Positions 1 through 7,566 of a stretch of DNA of 53,709 nucleotides are shown piece after piece. Within the stretch, counting starts at the first letter, position 1; each line of letters begins with the position of its first letter. Both the position numbers and the translations under genes were made by a program. Below the pieces are notes generated by a model, which saw only the letters and a list, made by a program, of their open reading frames with translations, searched no databases and was not told the origin of the DNA. The stretch lies in the IMG/VR virus record IMGVR_UViG_3300036832_000640, positions 1-53,709 of that record. One strand, written 5' to 3'. The DNA comes from a virus.

Positions 1-2
1 TG

Positions 3-149
3 CCGCCCGAGAAGGCGGTGGTCGTTGTGCCGGAAAAAGCACAGCGCGAAAAAGCACAACACGAATTTGAGCCCGACGGCATCTGCAGTCGCGGCAAGAT
101 TTGGCGAACGGGACGACATGGGTGGAAATCTTGGAGATGCCGACGATGA
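3..149 (+). CDS. 3' end of an unknown gene (partial)
   Basis: An open frame enters from the left edge and stops with TGA at 147-149, giving 48 C-terminal residues rich in Lys, Arg and Trp near the end. The stop overlaps the ATG of the next gene as ATGA, a coupling used throughout this genome, which supports both the frame and the downstream start. The fragment is too short to assign a function. Confidence 0.5.
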   Translation, partial: PPEKAVVVVPEKAQREKAQHEFEPDGICSRGKIWRTGRHGWKSWRCRR

Positions 150-427
150 AGCGACAGGCGCCGGAGGACAACAGCCCGAAAAAAGATGACGTGCGGGTCA
201 TGCTCAACGCGAAACAGGTTCTGTCCCTGATTGCGATCTCGCGCACGACACTGTTCCGGCTGGAGCGCGAAAAACTATTCCCGCAAGGTCAGGCGATCAC
301 ACCGCATAGAAAACTGTGGTTCAAAGATGAAGTGATCGCTTGGCAGCGAGACTTGCAAGACGAAGACAGCGCGCTGTCGCAGAAAGTTCGGTTGCGCCCA
401 AGGCCGAAGCGTCGGGCGCATGGATGA
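146..427 (+). CDS. AlpA-family excisionase / small DNA-binding regulator
   Basis: The 93-residue protein has an AlpA/MerR-like winged helix at about residues 18-70: a 'LNAKQVLSLIAISRTTLFRLE' type helix-turn-helix, then a wing ending in 'LWFKDEVIAWQ'. Proteins of this family usually act as excisionases or transcriptional regulators and sit next to tyrosine integrases, as here. The tail is Arg-rich. The start at 146 is chosen because GGAG lies 9 bases upstream and the ATG overlaps the preceding stop. Earlier in-frame starts (TTG 101, ATG 137) are poorly spaced. Excisionase versus pure regulator cannot be decided from sequence. Confidence 0.72.
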   Translation: MKRQAPEDNSPKKDDVRVMLNAKQVLSLIAISRTTLFRLEREKLFPQGQAITPHRKLWFKDEVIAWQRDLQDEDSALSQKVRLRPRPKRRAHG

Positions 428-435
428 AGATGGGG

Positions 436-865
436 ATTTGGCATGGCGTGGCGAGGCGAGCAAAGGCTTGGCATGGCTCGGCGAGACGAGGCAAGGCAGG
501 CACGGAATGGCAAGGCATGGCGTGGCACGGCGAGGAGAGGCAGGCGCGGCTTGGCATGGTCAGGCGTGGCGTGGTGGGGCTGGGTTTGACGTGGCACGGC
601 ATGGCAGGCAGGGCAACGCAGGCCCGGCATGGCGGGGACCGGAAGGCTTAGGCGCGGCCCGGTGCGGCAAGGTTTGGCGCGGCATGGCAGGCCGGGTTTG
701 GCGGGGACTGGCACGGCTAGGTGTGGCTCCGGCGCGGCTCGGCAGGCAAGGTGAGGCTGGGCTTGGCTCGACGAGGGTCCGGCACGGTTCGGCAGGCGCG
801 GCGCGGCACGGCGTGCCGGGGCGGGGCGTGGCCCGGTGCGGCGTGGCGCGGCAGGCAGGCCAAAA
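436..865 (+). repeat. degenerate 5-nt periodic GGCNN tract
   Basis: About 430 bp in which GG recurs nearly every five bases (GGCAT, GGCGT, GGCGA, GGCTT and so on) with extreme G-over-C bias on the plus strand. All frames stay open for long stretches and encode only Gly/Ala/Arg/Trp-rich nonsense, so no protein is called. It fills the gap between the excisionase and the integrase. A shorter tract of the complementary type lies at 40497-40580. Its function is unknown; it may be a slippage-generated array or a recombination or packaging-related element. Confidence 0.7.
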
Positions 866-1162
866 CGGGGCCGGAAACCCGGTCCGTTTTCCTCTACCGG
901 TCCCATCGTTTTCGTCCTAGGATTAGCCCAGCGTTAGCCCGAGATGACCAAAAAAAGTCAACTATCTGATCCAGCTATCATAATTCCGCTTGCCGCCCTG
1001 TTCATGGACGTGTATAAAGGAAAATGAGACCGGTAGAAAAAAGCTAGAAACCCTTACGAAATGGGCACAACTCGCATATCGTCCGGTCTAGTTTTCCATA
1101 GCCAGTCTCGCTTTTCGCGCCTGCGATTAGCCGGGGCTAACGGCGAAAAAACAGGACTCAAA
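866..1162 (+). other. non-coding leader before the integrase
   Basis: About 300 bp between the repeat tract and the integrase start. The middle part (about 940-1060) is noticeably more AT-rich than its surroundings and is the likely place for the integrase promoter or for integrase arm sites, but I see no convincing -35/-10 pair and no clear att core. It lacks the dyad promoter found elsewhere in the window. Confidence 0.4.
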
Positions 1163-2521
1163 ATGCCCGTCTACATCGGCGACAAGCACCTTCGGAAAAG
1201 CGCGATGCGCAAGACCTACAGCGACACCGACGTGAAAGGCTTCGCGCTCCGGACCACACCGCTCGGCGTGTTCAGCTTTTACTACCAGCACCTCAACGCG
1301 CGCACCGGCAAGCGCGACTGGCATCTGATCGGCAGCTATCCGGAGTGGAGCGTTGCCAAGGCGCGCAACGAGGCGCGACGGCTCGCCGGGTTGGTGGCGG
1401 ACGAAAAGGACATCAAGCAGGTCCGCCGCCAGAAAACCGAACAGGCGCGCGTCGGCGGCATCACCTTCCGCCAACTCCACGACGAGTACATCGACGATTG
1501 CCGCGAGCTGGTGATGAAGAAGTGGGGCCGGGTGCCGCGGCTGGAGAGTTGGCTCGACATCCGATCATTGCTCAAGCGCCCGCTGAAATGGTGGGGCAAG
1601 TTGCCGCTGACCGACATCACCGACAACGAGGTCATGGCGCTCTACAGGTCTTTCGTCCGCGACGGCCATGTGCCGCAGGCCAACCGCATCCGCGGCCAAC
1701 TGCACACGCTGTTCCGGTGGGCCGCTCAGCCGCCGCGCAAATACATCGCAATCAACCCGTGCTCTAACCTGCCCAAAAAGGACGACGAGCCGTCCGCCCA
1801 CGATGACGGTCGCGTGCTCACCGCCGATGAAATTCGAACATTCTGGTACGGCCTCGATGATCCCGACTGTCCCGGCGATCGTCTGTCGAAATTGGCGCTC
1901 AAACTTTCGCTGGTCACGACGCTGCGCACCGGCGAGATCGTGGCGATCGAGCGTAACGGAGTTGGACCGTCCACGGTGACGATCCCGTTGCGGGTCGTCA
2001 AAAGTCGGCGCAGCAAGAAAGCTCGCGACGTGGTGCAGCCGCTTAACTCGCTGGCACGCGAACTTCTCGGCGAGGTCTTCACCATCGGTGATACCGAGCG
2101 GCGCTACGCCTTCCCCGGCACCGGCAGACGGCAGGGCGGCTCGATGCGGCAGCAGACTCTCGCCCACCTTCTCAATCGCAAGAGTCGGGATGAGGCGGGC
2201 AAGATGGGCATCAACGAATATCTCGGCCTCGATCACTGGACACCGCACGCGCTGCGACGCACCGCGGCCACGATCCTCGAACAGCTCGGGTTCGACGATG
2301 GCCTGATCGGCAAGGTGCTGACCCACAAGGCGCTTGGCCGCGACGCCTCGCCGGTCACGCGCCAGCACTATCTTGTCGCCAAGCCGATCATCGCGCGGCC
2401 GGTCGACAAACGGATCGAAGCGCTTGATGCGCTCGATGACGCGCTGCGCGAAATCCTCGCGCTGCGGAGCGCCAAAGTCTTGCCGAAGCCGAAGCCGCGG
2501 CTGCTGACCGAGGCCGCGTAA
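1163..2521 (+). CDS. int: tyrosine recombinase (phage integrase)
   Basis: A 452-residue site-specific recombinase for integration and excision. The N-terminal part (about 1-85) resembles the DUF4102-type arm-binding domain, followed by a SAM-like core-binding domain (about 100-210) and the catalytic domain. The catalytic set is visible: Arg255 in 'TTLRTGEIV', His362-x-x-Arg365 in 'HALRRT', His388 in 'VLTHKA' and the nucleophile Tyr403 in 'TRQHYLVAK'. The start is placed at 1163 because AGGA lies about 7 bases upstream; the open frame back to 1061 has no ribosome site. It uses none of the dyad promoters. It appears intact. Confidence 0.93.
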   Translation: MPVYIGDKHLRKSAMRKTYSDTDVKGFALRTTPLGVFSFYYQHLNARTGKRDWHLIGSYPEWSVAKARNEARRLAGLVADEKDIKQVRRQKTEQARVGGITFRQLHDEYIDDCRELVMKKWGRVPRLESWLDIRSLLKRPLKWWGKLPLTDITDNEVMALYRSFVRDGHVPQANRIRGQLHTLFRWAAQPPRKYIAINPCSNLPKKDDEPSAHDDGRVLTADEIRTFWYGLDDPDCPGDRLSKLALKLSLVTTLRTGEIVAIERNGVGPSTVTIPLRVVKSRRSKKARDVVQPLNSLARELLGEVFTIGDTERRYAFPGTGRRQGGSMRQQTLAHLLNRKSRDEAGKMGINEYLGLDHWTPHALRRTAATILEQLGFDDGLIGKVLTHKALGRDASPVTRQHYLVAKPIIARPVDKRIEALDALDDALREILALRSAKVLPKPKPRLLTEAA

Positions 2522-2537
2522 AAACGGGACCACACCG

Positions 2538-2777
2538 ATGCGGACTGACGAGCACATATTACGGATGTGGACAATTTACGATCATCCGTCCGATTTTCCG
2601 GACAAGTATGTTGCGCGGCTTTTTGAGGTCGATGCTGGCGGTCCGCGACCGACTGACAATTTCATTGCAGTGTCTGACGTTGAAGAACTTCGCCAGATGT
2701 TTCTGGAGCATTTCGCGCTGACCTGCATTTCCCGCAGTCCAGAGGACGATCCGAAAATCGTGGAGACGTGGCTATGA
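2538..2777 (+). CDS. small conserved phage protein, paralog of 9109-9336
   Basis: A 79-residue protein of unknown function. It aligns along its length with the product at 9109-9336: both share 'WT(I/V)YDHP.D(F/Y)PDK', a central Asp/Pro-rich strand region and the identical end 'PEDDPKIVETWL'. The two genes therefore come from one duplication. No membrane segment or known catalytic motif is visible. Its stop overlaps the next start (ATGA), beginning a tightly coupled three-gene run. Confidence 0.75.
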   Translation: MRTDEHILRMWTIYDHPSDFPDKYVARLFEVDAGGPRPTDNFIAVSDVEELRQMFLEHFALTCISRSPEDDPKIVETWL

Positions 2778-3046
2778 AGGTCGGCCGAGGTACAAGGCTC
2801 GCGAGCGAACCACATTGCCTCAACTGCAATGTGGTGGTCGACGGCGCCCGTTGCGTTGACGGAGACGGCAGCCCGAGCCCCGGCGACGTGACGATGTGCA
2901 TCTATTGCGGGCACGTCATGGCGTTCTCGGAGGGGCTTGGTATGCGCGAGCTGACCGATGCCGAGATGCAAGAGATCGCGGGCGATCCGCGGCTGGTTGC
3001 AGTCGGCAAGGCCGTCGGGTTGCTGAAGAGGAGGACAAAGCCATGA
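2774..3046 (+). CDS. small zinc-ribbon protein
   Basis: A 90-residue protein with two Cys pairs, 'CLNC' near residue 16 and 'CIYC' near residue 41, spaced as in a zinc ribbon, followed by a charged helical tail. The ATG at 2774 has GGAG 8 bases upstream and overlaps the previous stop; the gene ends in another ATGA overlap. It may bind a metal and nucleic acid or a partner protein, but the specific role is unknown. Confidence 0.7.
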   Translation: MKVGRGTRLASEPHCLNCNVVVDGARCVDGDGSPSPGDVTMCIYCGHVMAFSEGLGMRELTDAEMQEIAGDPRLVAVGKAVGLLKRRTKP

Positions 3047-3744
3047 CCGTTTACCAGTACAACCGCAGCGTCGACACCGGCTCGATGCCTGACAGAGTTC
3101 GCCGCCTGCCGATTTCGCCGCAAGGTTTTCCGGTGCCGTTTTTCGTGACGTGGTTCAAAGACGGCAAGCCCTGTGCGCCCGGCGCAGGCGTGCCAGACTT
3201 CCGCGTCATCGATCCACTCAAAATGGTCAAAGCCGTCCGCCAGCATCTGTGCTGGGTCTGCGGCGGCGTCATGGGCGTCCACAAATGTTTTGTGATCGGC
3301 CCGATGTGCGCGGTCAACCGGATCAATAGCGAGCCGCCCTCGCATCGCGACTGCGCAATTTATGCGGCGCGGGTCTGTCCGTTCCTCTCCAACCCGCGGA
3401 TGGTTCGCAACGACAAGGGGATGGTCGGCGAGACCGGCGAATTGCGCGACGGTTTGGTGCCGCCAGCGGGCATCCACCTCGACCGCAATCCGGGCGCGAC
3501 GTGCGTCTGGATCACCAAGAGCTATCGGCCGTTCAAGGAGGGTAACGGTGTGCTGTTCAGTCTAGGGCGGCCCGAAGAGGTGCTTTGGTTTGCGCAGGGG
3601 CGGCGTGCCACGCGCCAGCAGGTGCTGGCATCGATCGAGAGCGGCTATCCGGCACTGGAGGAAATGGCCCGGCAGGATGGCGCCGCCGCAGTGACTGCGC
3701 TCGCCACCAAGCGCGAAGTGGCCATGGCGCTGGTTCCGGCGTAA
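3043..3744 (+). CDS. conserved phage protein with Cys-rich core
   Basis: A 233-residue protein with 'CWVCGG', 'HKC' and further Cys and His residues around residues 65-115 that could form a metal site. The rest is a mixed fold with no motif I recognise. The start has a strong AGGAGG 8 bases upstream and overlaps the previous stop. It is the last gene before the first dyad promoter. Function not recognised. Confidence 0.75.
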   Translation: MTVYQYNRSVDTGSMPDRVRRLPISPQGFPVPFFVTWFKDGKPCAPGAGVPDFRVIDPLKMVKAVRQHLCWVCGGVMGVHKCFVIGPMCAVNRINSEPPSHRDCAIYAARVCPFLSNPRMVRNDKGMVGETGELRDGLVPPAGIHLDRNPGATCVWITKSYRPFKEGNGVLFSLGRPEEVLWFAQGRRATRQQVLASIESGYPALEEMARQDGAAAVTALATKREVAMALVPA

Positions 3745-3773
3745 CCCCCTGTTTCTGGCCATAATACGACCTA

Positions 3774-3802
3774 TTGACATATAGGCCGTAATGACCTATA
3801 TT
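3774..3802 (+). promoter_or_regulatory. dyad promoter-operator module 1
   Basis: TTGACA, 17-bp spacer, TATATT. The spacer is an inverted repeat (TATAGG ... CCTATA, 3780-3800) whose right half has one change (GACC for GGCC). TAATACGACC precedes the -35. It drives the genes from 3828. Confidence 0.85.
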
Positions 3803-3827
3803 GAGGCTGTCAGAAAAAGGACACCTC

Positions 3828-3968
3828 ATGTGGACCACCAAGCGCTTCAAGTCACTCGCCGCGCAAAAGGCGTGGATCGCGGCCAACGAAGGCCGCTGTC
3901 AGATTGTGGTGCTGTTCGTAAACAACGGCTACGCGGTCGAGTACCGCAAGCTCCGGATCGTCGGCTGA
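3828..3968 (+). CDS. 46-residue basic protein
   Basis: A short gene directly after dyad promoter 1, with AAAAGGACACCTC before its ATG. The product is basic with a 'FKSL.AQKAWI' helix and a 'CQIVVLFVNNGYAVEYRKL' beta-hairpin-like stretch. It ends TGATG, sharing a base with the next start. A regulatory or binding role is likely from size and position, but this is not proven. Confidence 0.7.
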   Translation: MWTTKRFKSLAAQKAWIAANEGRCQIVVLFVNNGYAVEYRKLRIVG

Positions 3969-4486
3969 TGGCGCGGCTCTTCGAAATCCTGACCAGCAAC
4001 GTCGAGAGCTGGGCACAGCTTGGCCATCCGTCGCTGCTCGAACGGTTCGTGCTGCGCAACGGCAAGCCCTACTCGCCCGGACCGCGCAAGGGCCTCAAGG
4101 GTCCGGCGAAGCAGTGCTACATGAATGCCGCCAAGGTGGTGATGTGCGATGCTGACGCATCGGCCTATGTCGAGGGCTTTGTCGTCATAAAGGATTTGCC
4201 GATTCCGATTCTTCACGCTTGGGTCAGCTACGACGGCGAGACGGTGATGGACCCGACGCTGGACAGCGCGAACCGCGAATATTTCGGCGTCAGCTTTACC
4301 CGCAGGGAATTGGTCAGTGAGCTACGCAAGACAAAAGTTTATGGATTGCTCGATACCGGCCGCGGGTTCAACGCCGACTTGATGTTCCGGCGCGATCCAG
4401 AACTCAAGGCGATCTGCAACGGCGTCAAGGCTGCAAGAGGTGTCGTCACCCAGCGGAAACTGGCCGAACTGCATACGACCTCTTGA
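3968..4486 (+). CDS. conserved phage protein, unknown
   Basis: A 172-residue protein starting with ATG in a TGATG overlap. It contains 'KQCYMNA..VV' around residue 48 and 'LHAWVSYDGETVMDPTLD' around residue 85, a pattern (Cys, then His, then Asp on strands) that recalls papain/transglutaminase-like folds. That comparison is only a suggestion. Its last codons and TGA run into the -35 box of dyad promoter 2. Confidence 0.72.
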   Translation: MARLFEILTSNVESWAQLGHPSLLERFVLRNGKPYSPGPRKGLKGPAKQCYMNAAKVVMCDADASAYVEGFVVIKDLPIPILHAWVSYDGETVMDPTLDSANREYFGVSFTRRELVSELRKTKVYGLLDTGRGFNADLMFRRDPELKAICNGVKAARGVVTQRKLAELHTTS

Positions 4487-4511
4487 CATATAGGCCGGAA
4501 TGCCCTAGATT
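4483..4511 (+). promoter_or_regulatory. dyad promoter-operator module 2
   Basis: TTGACA, 17-bp spacer TATAGGCC-GGAAT-GCCC, TAGATT. The TGA of the upstream gene is formed inside the -35 box. The operator's right half has one mismatch (GCCC for GGCC). Confidence 0.83.
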
Positions 4512-4535
4512 GAGGCTGTCAGAAAAGGACACCAA

Positions 4536-4715
4536 ATGGCAATGATCGGCACCAAAGACAAGCCCACCTACTATCGGATCGTGGGTTCGGTCAGCAAAAC
4601 GGTTTTCGCTACAGCACCGGCTTCCAAGGTTCTGCCTCTCCACAAGAAACTTCAGAAGCAATACAACGGCGAAAAGCTGGAAATCGAGCTGATCGAGGAC
4701 AATACGACCTCTTGA
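4536..4715 (+). CDS. 59-residue basic protein
   Basis: The sole gene between dyad promoters 2 and 3, with AAAAGGACACCAA as ribosome site. The product is Lys-rich in the middle ('LHKKLQKQYNGEKLEIELI'). It ends '..NTTS' with its TGA inside the next -35 box, like the gene at 3968-4486, suggesting the promoter cassette itself supplies the stop. Function unknown. Confidence 0.68.
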   Translation: MAMIGTKDKPTYYRIVGSVSKTVFATAPASKVLPLHKKLQKQYNGEKLEIELIEDNTTS

Positions 4716-4740
4716 CATATAGGCCGGAATGCCCTATCTT
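4712..4740 (+). promoter_or_regulatory. dyad promoter-operator module 3
   Basis: TTGACA, 17-bp spacer with the same GGCC-GGAAT-GCCC dyad as module 2, TATCTT. It lies before the long operon that starts at 4766. Confidence 0.83.
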
Positions 4741-4765
4741 GAGGATGAACAGAAAGGAACCATGA

Positions 4766-5164
4766 ATGTTAAAACTCGGAAGTCAGACCGGCAGCCTGAC
4801 GAACCACCTCTACAGCCGCATGATCAAGGGTCAGCCGGAGCCGGTGGTCGGCATGGGGGCGACGCTGCTGTCGTGGACGGATCGAGAGGCCGCCACCATC
4901 GTCGAGGTCTCCAAGACCAAGGGCGGTGCGTGGCTCATCACGGTGCAGGAAGACGACGCCAAGCGGATCGACAAGAACGGCTTGTCCGAAAGTCAGGACT
5001 ATAAATACACGCCGAACCCGGCGGCGCCGAAGCGGATGTTCCGCTTCGATGAAGGCAAGGGCTGGCGCGAGGTGCGGGCCAACGGCAAGGGCCGGTTGGT
5101 CCTGACCGGCGGCGCCGGGCTGCGGATCGGCGAGCGCGACAAGTATCACGACTTCAGTTTCTAA
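4766..5164 (+). CDS. small phage protein, unknown
   Basis: A 132-residue protein, first gene after dyad promoter 3. It is rich in short beta-strand segments ('MGATLLSWTDREAATIVEV', 'GGAWLITVQEDDA', 'RLVLTGGAGLRIGERDKYHDFSF'). The ATG at 4766 is 7 bases after AAGGA; an ATG 4 bases earlier is in another frame. No recognised domain. Confidence 0.72.
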   Translation: MLKLGSQTGSLTNHLYSRMIKGQPEPVVGMGATLLSWTDREAATIVEVSKTKGGAWLITVQEDDAKRIDKNGLSESQDYKYTPNPAAPKRMFRFDEGKGWREVRANGKGRLVLTGGAGLRIGERDKYHDFSF

Positions 5165-5179
5165 AAAAGGGAGCAGCAC

Positions 5180-5482
5180 TTGACCAACATCACCCAAACC
5201 CACCTTGAGGCGGCGCTGATCGATCAGAGCGCCGCGGGCGCCTTCCATGACAAGACCTACTGTTTCGTCTCTGTCGGCGCCGAGGGAGGCGGATGGCAGC
5301 TCGGCGTCGCCGTCGCCAACGAGCCGGGTTATCACCCGATCGCGAAATTCTTCCGCACCCATGACGAGGCCGAAGAATGGGCCACCGGGCTCAACCGCCA
5401 TATCGGCCGGTCGGTCGGCGAGGCTTTCGAAATCATCGGCTCGACCATGGGCGGTCGCCGCGTCTTCGAGGTAAGCCGATGA
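5180..5482 (+). CDS. small phage protein, TTG start
   Basis: A 100-residue protein. The start is TTG at 5180 with GGGAG six bases upstream. It has alternating strands and a helix ('HDEAEEWATGLNRHIG'). The stop overlaps the next ATG (ATGA). Function not recognised. Confidence 0.7.
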   Translation: MTNITQTHLEAALIDQSAAGAFHDKTYCFVSVGAEGGGWQLGVAVANEPGYHPIAKFFRTHDEAEEWATGLNRHIGRSVGEAFEIIGSTMGGRRVFEVSR

Positions 5483-5661
5483 TGAGTCCGCGTCCCTGTC
5501 CCTGCGGAAGCCATCAGGACTCGTGGTGGGAGTACGACGCGCGCGGTATTGCTTTGTGCCGGGTCTGCCCGAAATGCCGAAGCCAAAAACTGGCGCGTTA
5601 TCGCCCGGAGGTGCTGGCCGATCCGAATTACTACGCCGACGAGGCAATCGAGGAGGGTTGA
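5479..5661 (+). CDS. 60-residue zinc-ribbon protein
   Basis: Contains 'CPCGS', 'EYDARGIALCRVCPKC' and 'LARYRPEVLADP', a signature of a small Cys-rich protein I recognise as common in phages and plasmids of alphaproteobacteria, with a conserved YDARG and RYRPE core. The Cys pairs probably hold zinc. Biochemical role unknown. ATGA coupling upstream and TGA-ATG adjacency downstream. Confidence 0.75.
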   Translation: MMSPRPCPCGSHQDSWWEYDARGIALCRVCPKCRSQKLARYRPEVLADPNYYADEAIEEG

Positions 5662-5919
5662 ATGGCCAAGGTCCGCAAAAGAAAGGCCAAGGTCCGCAAA
5701 CGTCGCGTGATCATCGCCGCCGGTCCAATGACCCACGAGCAGTACCGGCGAGCCCTGAAAAAGCTCGGCCTGACGGTCGCGGGCAAGGCCACCGCCAAGG
5801 CGCTCGGGCTCGGCCTGCGCCAGTGCCAACGCATCGCCGCGGGCGACGGCCCGGTCCCCGCGCCGGTCGAGCTACTCTTGAGGCTGTACCTCATTTATGG
5901 GCTTCCCGACGATGACTAA
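5662..5919 (+). CDS. small helix-turn-helix protein
   Basis: An 85-residue protein with a very basic start (repeated 'KVRKR') and a helix-turn-helix-like body 'MTHEQYRRALKKLGLTV' through 'ALGLGLRQCQRIAAG'. It resembles the HTH at 45961-46164, which starts 'MTAEQYRAALERLQMT'. Both belong to a small DNA-binding family and are candidate regulators of the dyad promoters. Confidence 0.72.
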   Translation: MAKVRKRKAKVRKRRVIIAAGPMTHEQYRRALKKLGLTVAGKATAKALGLGLRQCQRIAAGDGPVPAPVELLLRLYLIYGLPDDD

Positions 5920-6418
5920 AAAAAAGAACCACCTGACCGACCTGAAATCGCTGGTCGAGTTCGCGTCCAGACAGGCGGAGAAGATTTTCCGCCAGACCGG
6001 CGTGATCTATCCGATGTACCACGCCATCAAACCAGACGGCGATTTTATGATCCTACCGGCGCCGGAAGGCGACAAGGACACCAGCGTCGGCTTGATCAAG
6101 GCTGCGTTCGCCATCCACGCCATCGATCGATACGTCTTCATCGATGAAGGCTGGATTCTTGATCAACGGCTGAGCGGCGGAGCGCCGCTCGATCTGGCTC
6201 GCATCGCGCGCACAGGCCTGCGCGATCACCCCGATCGCCGGGAAGTCTTGTTGTTCTTGGCCGAGAATCGCCGCGGCGAGAGGCAGACCGGCTCGCGCTA
6301 CATTCTGCGCCCCGAGCACGGAAGGGCCTCGTTGGCGCCGCTCAAGCTCGACGACATGACCGGCCTGCAAAGCAGCGGACGGATGATTGGATTACTGAAC
6401 CCACTACAAGGAGGATAA
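5912..6418 (+). CDS. conserved phage protein, unknown
   Basis: A 168-residue soluble protein with 'SLVEFASRQAEKIFRQTGVIYPMYHAI' at its start and an acidic/basic mix later. It overlaps the previous gene by 8 bases. The ATG at 5912 is preferred to 5897, though neither has a strong ribosome site. An AAGGAGGATAAAA sequence at its end serves the next gene. No domain assigned. Confidence 0.72.
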   Translation: MTKKKNHLTDLKSLVEFASRQAEKIFRQTGVIYPMYHAIKPDGDFMILPAPEGDKDTSVGLIKAAFAIHAIDRYVFIDEGWILDQRLSGGAPLDLARIARTGLRDHPDRREVLLFLAENRRGERQTGSRYILRPEHGRASLAPLKLDDMTGLQSSGRMIGLLNPLQGG

Positions 6419-6424
6419 AACACT

Positions 6425-6826
6425 TTGGCTTTCAAACTCGACAAGCAGGAATCACTGCGGCGCGCAGGACTGGTCGCCAGCCTGCAGGAAGCATGGGGCA
6501 AGATCGAGGATGCCGTCGACGTCTACAACGACGCGGTCGCCGAACTCAAGGGACCGGTTGCGGAGGCGATTGAGGCCTACAACGAGATCGCCACCGAGGC
6601 GGCCGGTTTCGCAGAAGACGTCGCCACCCGCGCCGAAGGCGAGTTCGACGACAAGAGCGAGAAGTGGCAAGAGAGCGAGCGCGGTCAAGCCGCCGGAGGA
6701 TGGCGCGACGAATGGCAGAGTCTCGATCTCGCCACCATCGAACCGGAGTTTCCGGACGATCTGGCGATCGACGATCCCGGCCATGCGGACGCTCTGGAAG
6801 GACTGCCCGACGAGGCATCCGAATGA
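6425..6826 (+). CDS. acidic helical phage protein, TTG start
   Basis: A 133-residue, strongly acidic, predicted all-helical protein (long Ala/Glu helices over residues 15-75). Start TTG, 10 bases after GGAGG. It ends with an ATGA overlap to the exported protein at 6823. Function unknown; it may be a scaffold or binding protein. Confidence 0.7.
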   Translation: MAFKLDKQESLRRAGLVASLQEAWGKIEDAVDVYNDAVAELKGPVAEAIEAYNEIATEAAGFAEDVATRAEGEFDDKSEKWQESERGQAAGGWRDEWQSLDLATIEPEFPDDLAIDDPGHADALEGLPDEASE

Positions 6827-7077
6827 AGATCATACCGGCACTGATGCTTGCGCTGCTGACCGGCGCCGCTTCGGCGCAGCAACGCACCTTCTACGACGCA
6901 AGAGGCAACGTCGTCGGACGGTCCGCGACCGACAGCGAAGGCTCGACGATCCGCGACGCGCGAGGCAGCACGGTGAGCCGAGAAAGCACACGCGGCAACG
7001 TCACGACGATCTATGACGCGGGCGGACGCACGATCGGACGTGTCTCAAACGGCAACGCAGGCAAGGGAAAGAATTAG
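6823..7077 (+). CDS. exported peptide with YD-like repeats
   Basis: An 84-residue protein beginning with a textbook signal peptide (Lys2, hydrophobic 'LMLALLTGA', cleavage likely after 'ASA' near residue 19). The mature part has three related copies of 'YDARGNVVGRS' spaced about 20 residues apart, a YD/RHS-like beta repeat. It is therefore probably secreted to the periplasm or surface. Similar short repeat proteins occur in alphaproteobacteria. It may be a lysogenic conversion factor, but that is inference. Confidence 0.72.
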   Translation: MKIIPALMLALLTGAASAQQRTFYDARGNVVGRSATDSEGSTIRDARGSTVSRESTRGNVTTIYDAGGRTIGRVSNGNAGKGKN

Positions 7078-7079
7078 TC

Positions 7080-7505
7080 GTGGCTTTTCTGATCATAGGC
7101 GAGACCGAACAAGCTGAGATCGCGAAACTGATTGCCGATGCGAAGGCACATATCCTGCCATTCGACATGGTCAGGCAGGGAGCTATCGACCACACCGACG
7201 TGCTGACGCTGGATCAACGCAGACGGATGTTGCCAGACTTCGTTCGACCGCGCAGCGCGCACATGGTCTTTCCGGGCGGCTATCGTGCCGCGTTTTCGTT
7301 CGAGCAACAGCCACCCGGTCTTTGCTCCCATCTTTCGATCAGCGTCGAAGGTCGTCCCAAAAAGGGTTCGATGCCGAGTCCGCCAGCGGTGCAAATGATC
7401 GCCGAAGCCTTCGGTGTCCCGTTTCCGGGCGATAAGGCATGGATGGAAGAATACGAGCCCGGCGAATACGCAATCAACATGGTGTCGCTAGTTGATAAGG
7501 CTTGA
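7080..7505 (+). CDS. small phage protein, GTG start
   Basis: A 141-residue protein two bases after the exported peptide gene. It holds 'FPGGYRAAFSFEQQPPGLCSHLSISVEGRPKKGSMP', a strand-rich centre followed by a helix ('AVQMIAEAFGV'). This looks like a conserved accessory protein; I do not recognise the family. Confidence 0.68.
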   Translation: MAFLIIGETEQAEIAKLIADAKAHILPFDMVRQGAIDHTDVLTLDQRRRMLPDFVRPRSAHMVFPGGYRAAFSFEQQPPGLCSHLSISVEGRPKKGSMPSPPAVQMIAEAFGVPFPGDKAWMEEYEPGEYAINMVSLVDKA

Positions 7506-7566
7506 AGCGCAACCAGACTGGCTTTAGGTTCGCGCATCGCAACAGAGCAAGAAGGGGGCAGTCCTG

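Noticed and set aside
340-920. Several long open frames across the 5-nt periodic tract
   Set aside because: They arise because the G-rich periodic DNA has no stop codons; products are Gly/Arg/Trp/His monotony without ribosome sites, in several frames on both strands.
1565-2557. 330-codon minus-strand frame inside the integrase gene
   Set aside because: The integrase on the plus strand has all catalytic residues; the antisense frame is a GC-skew artefact.
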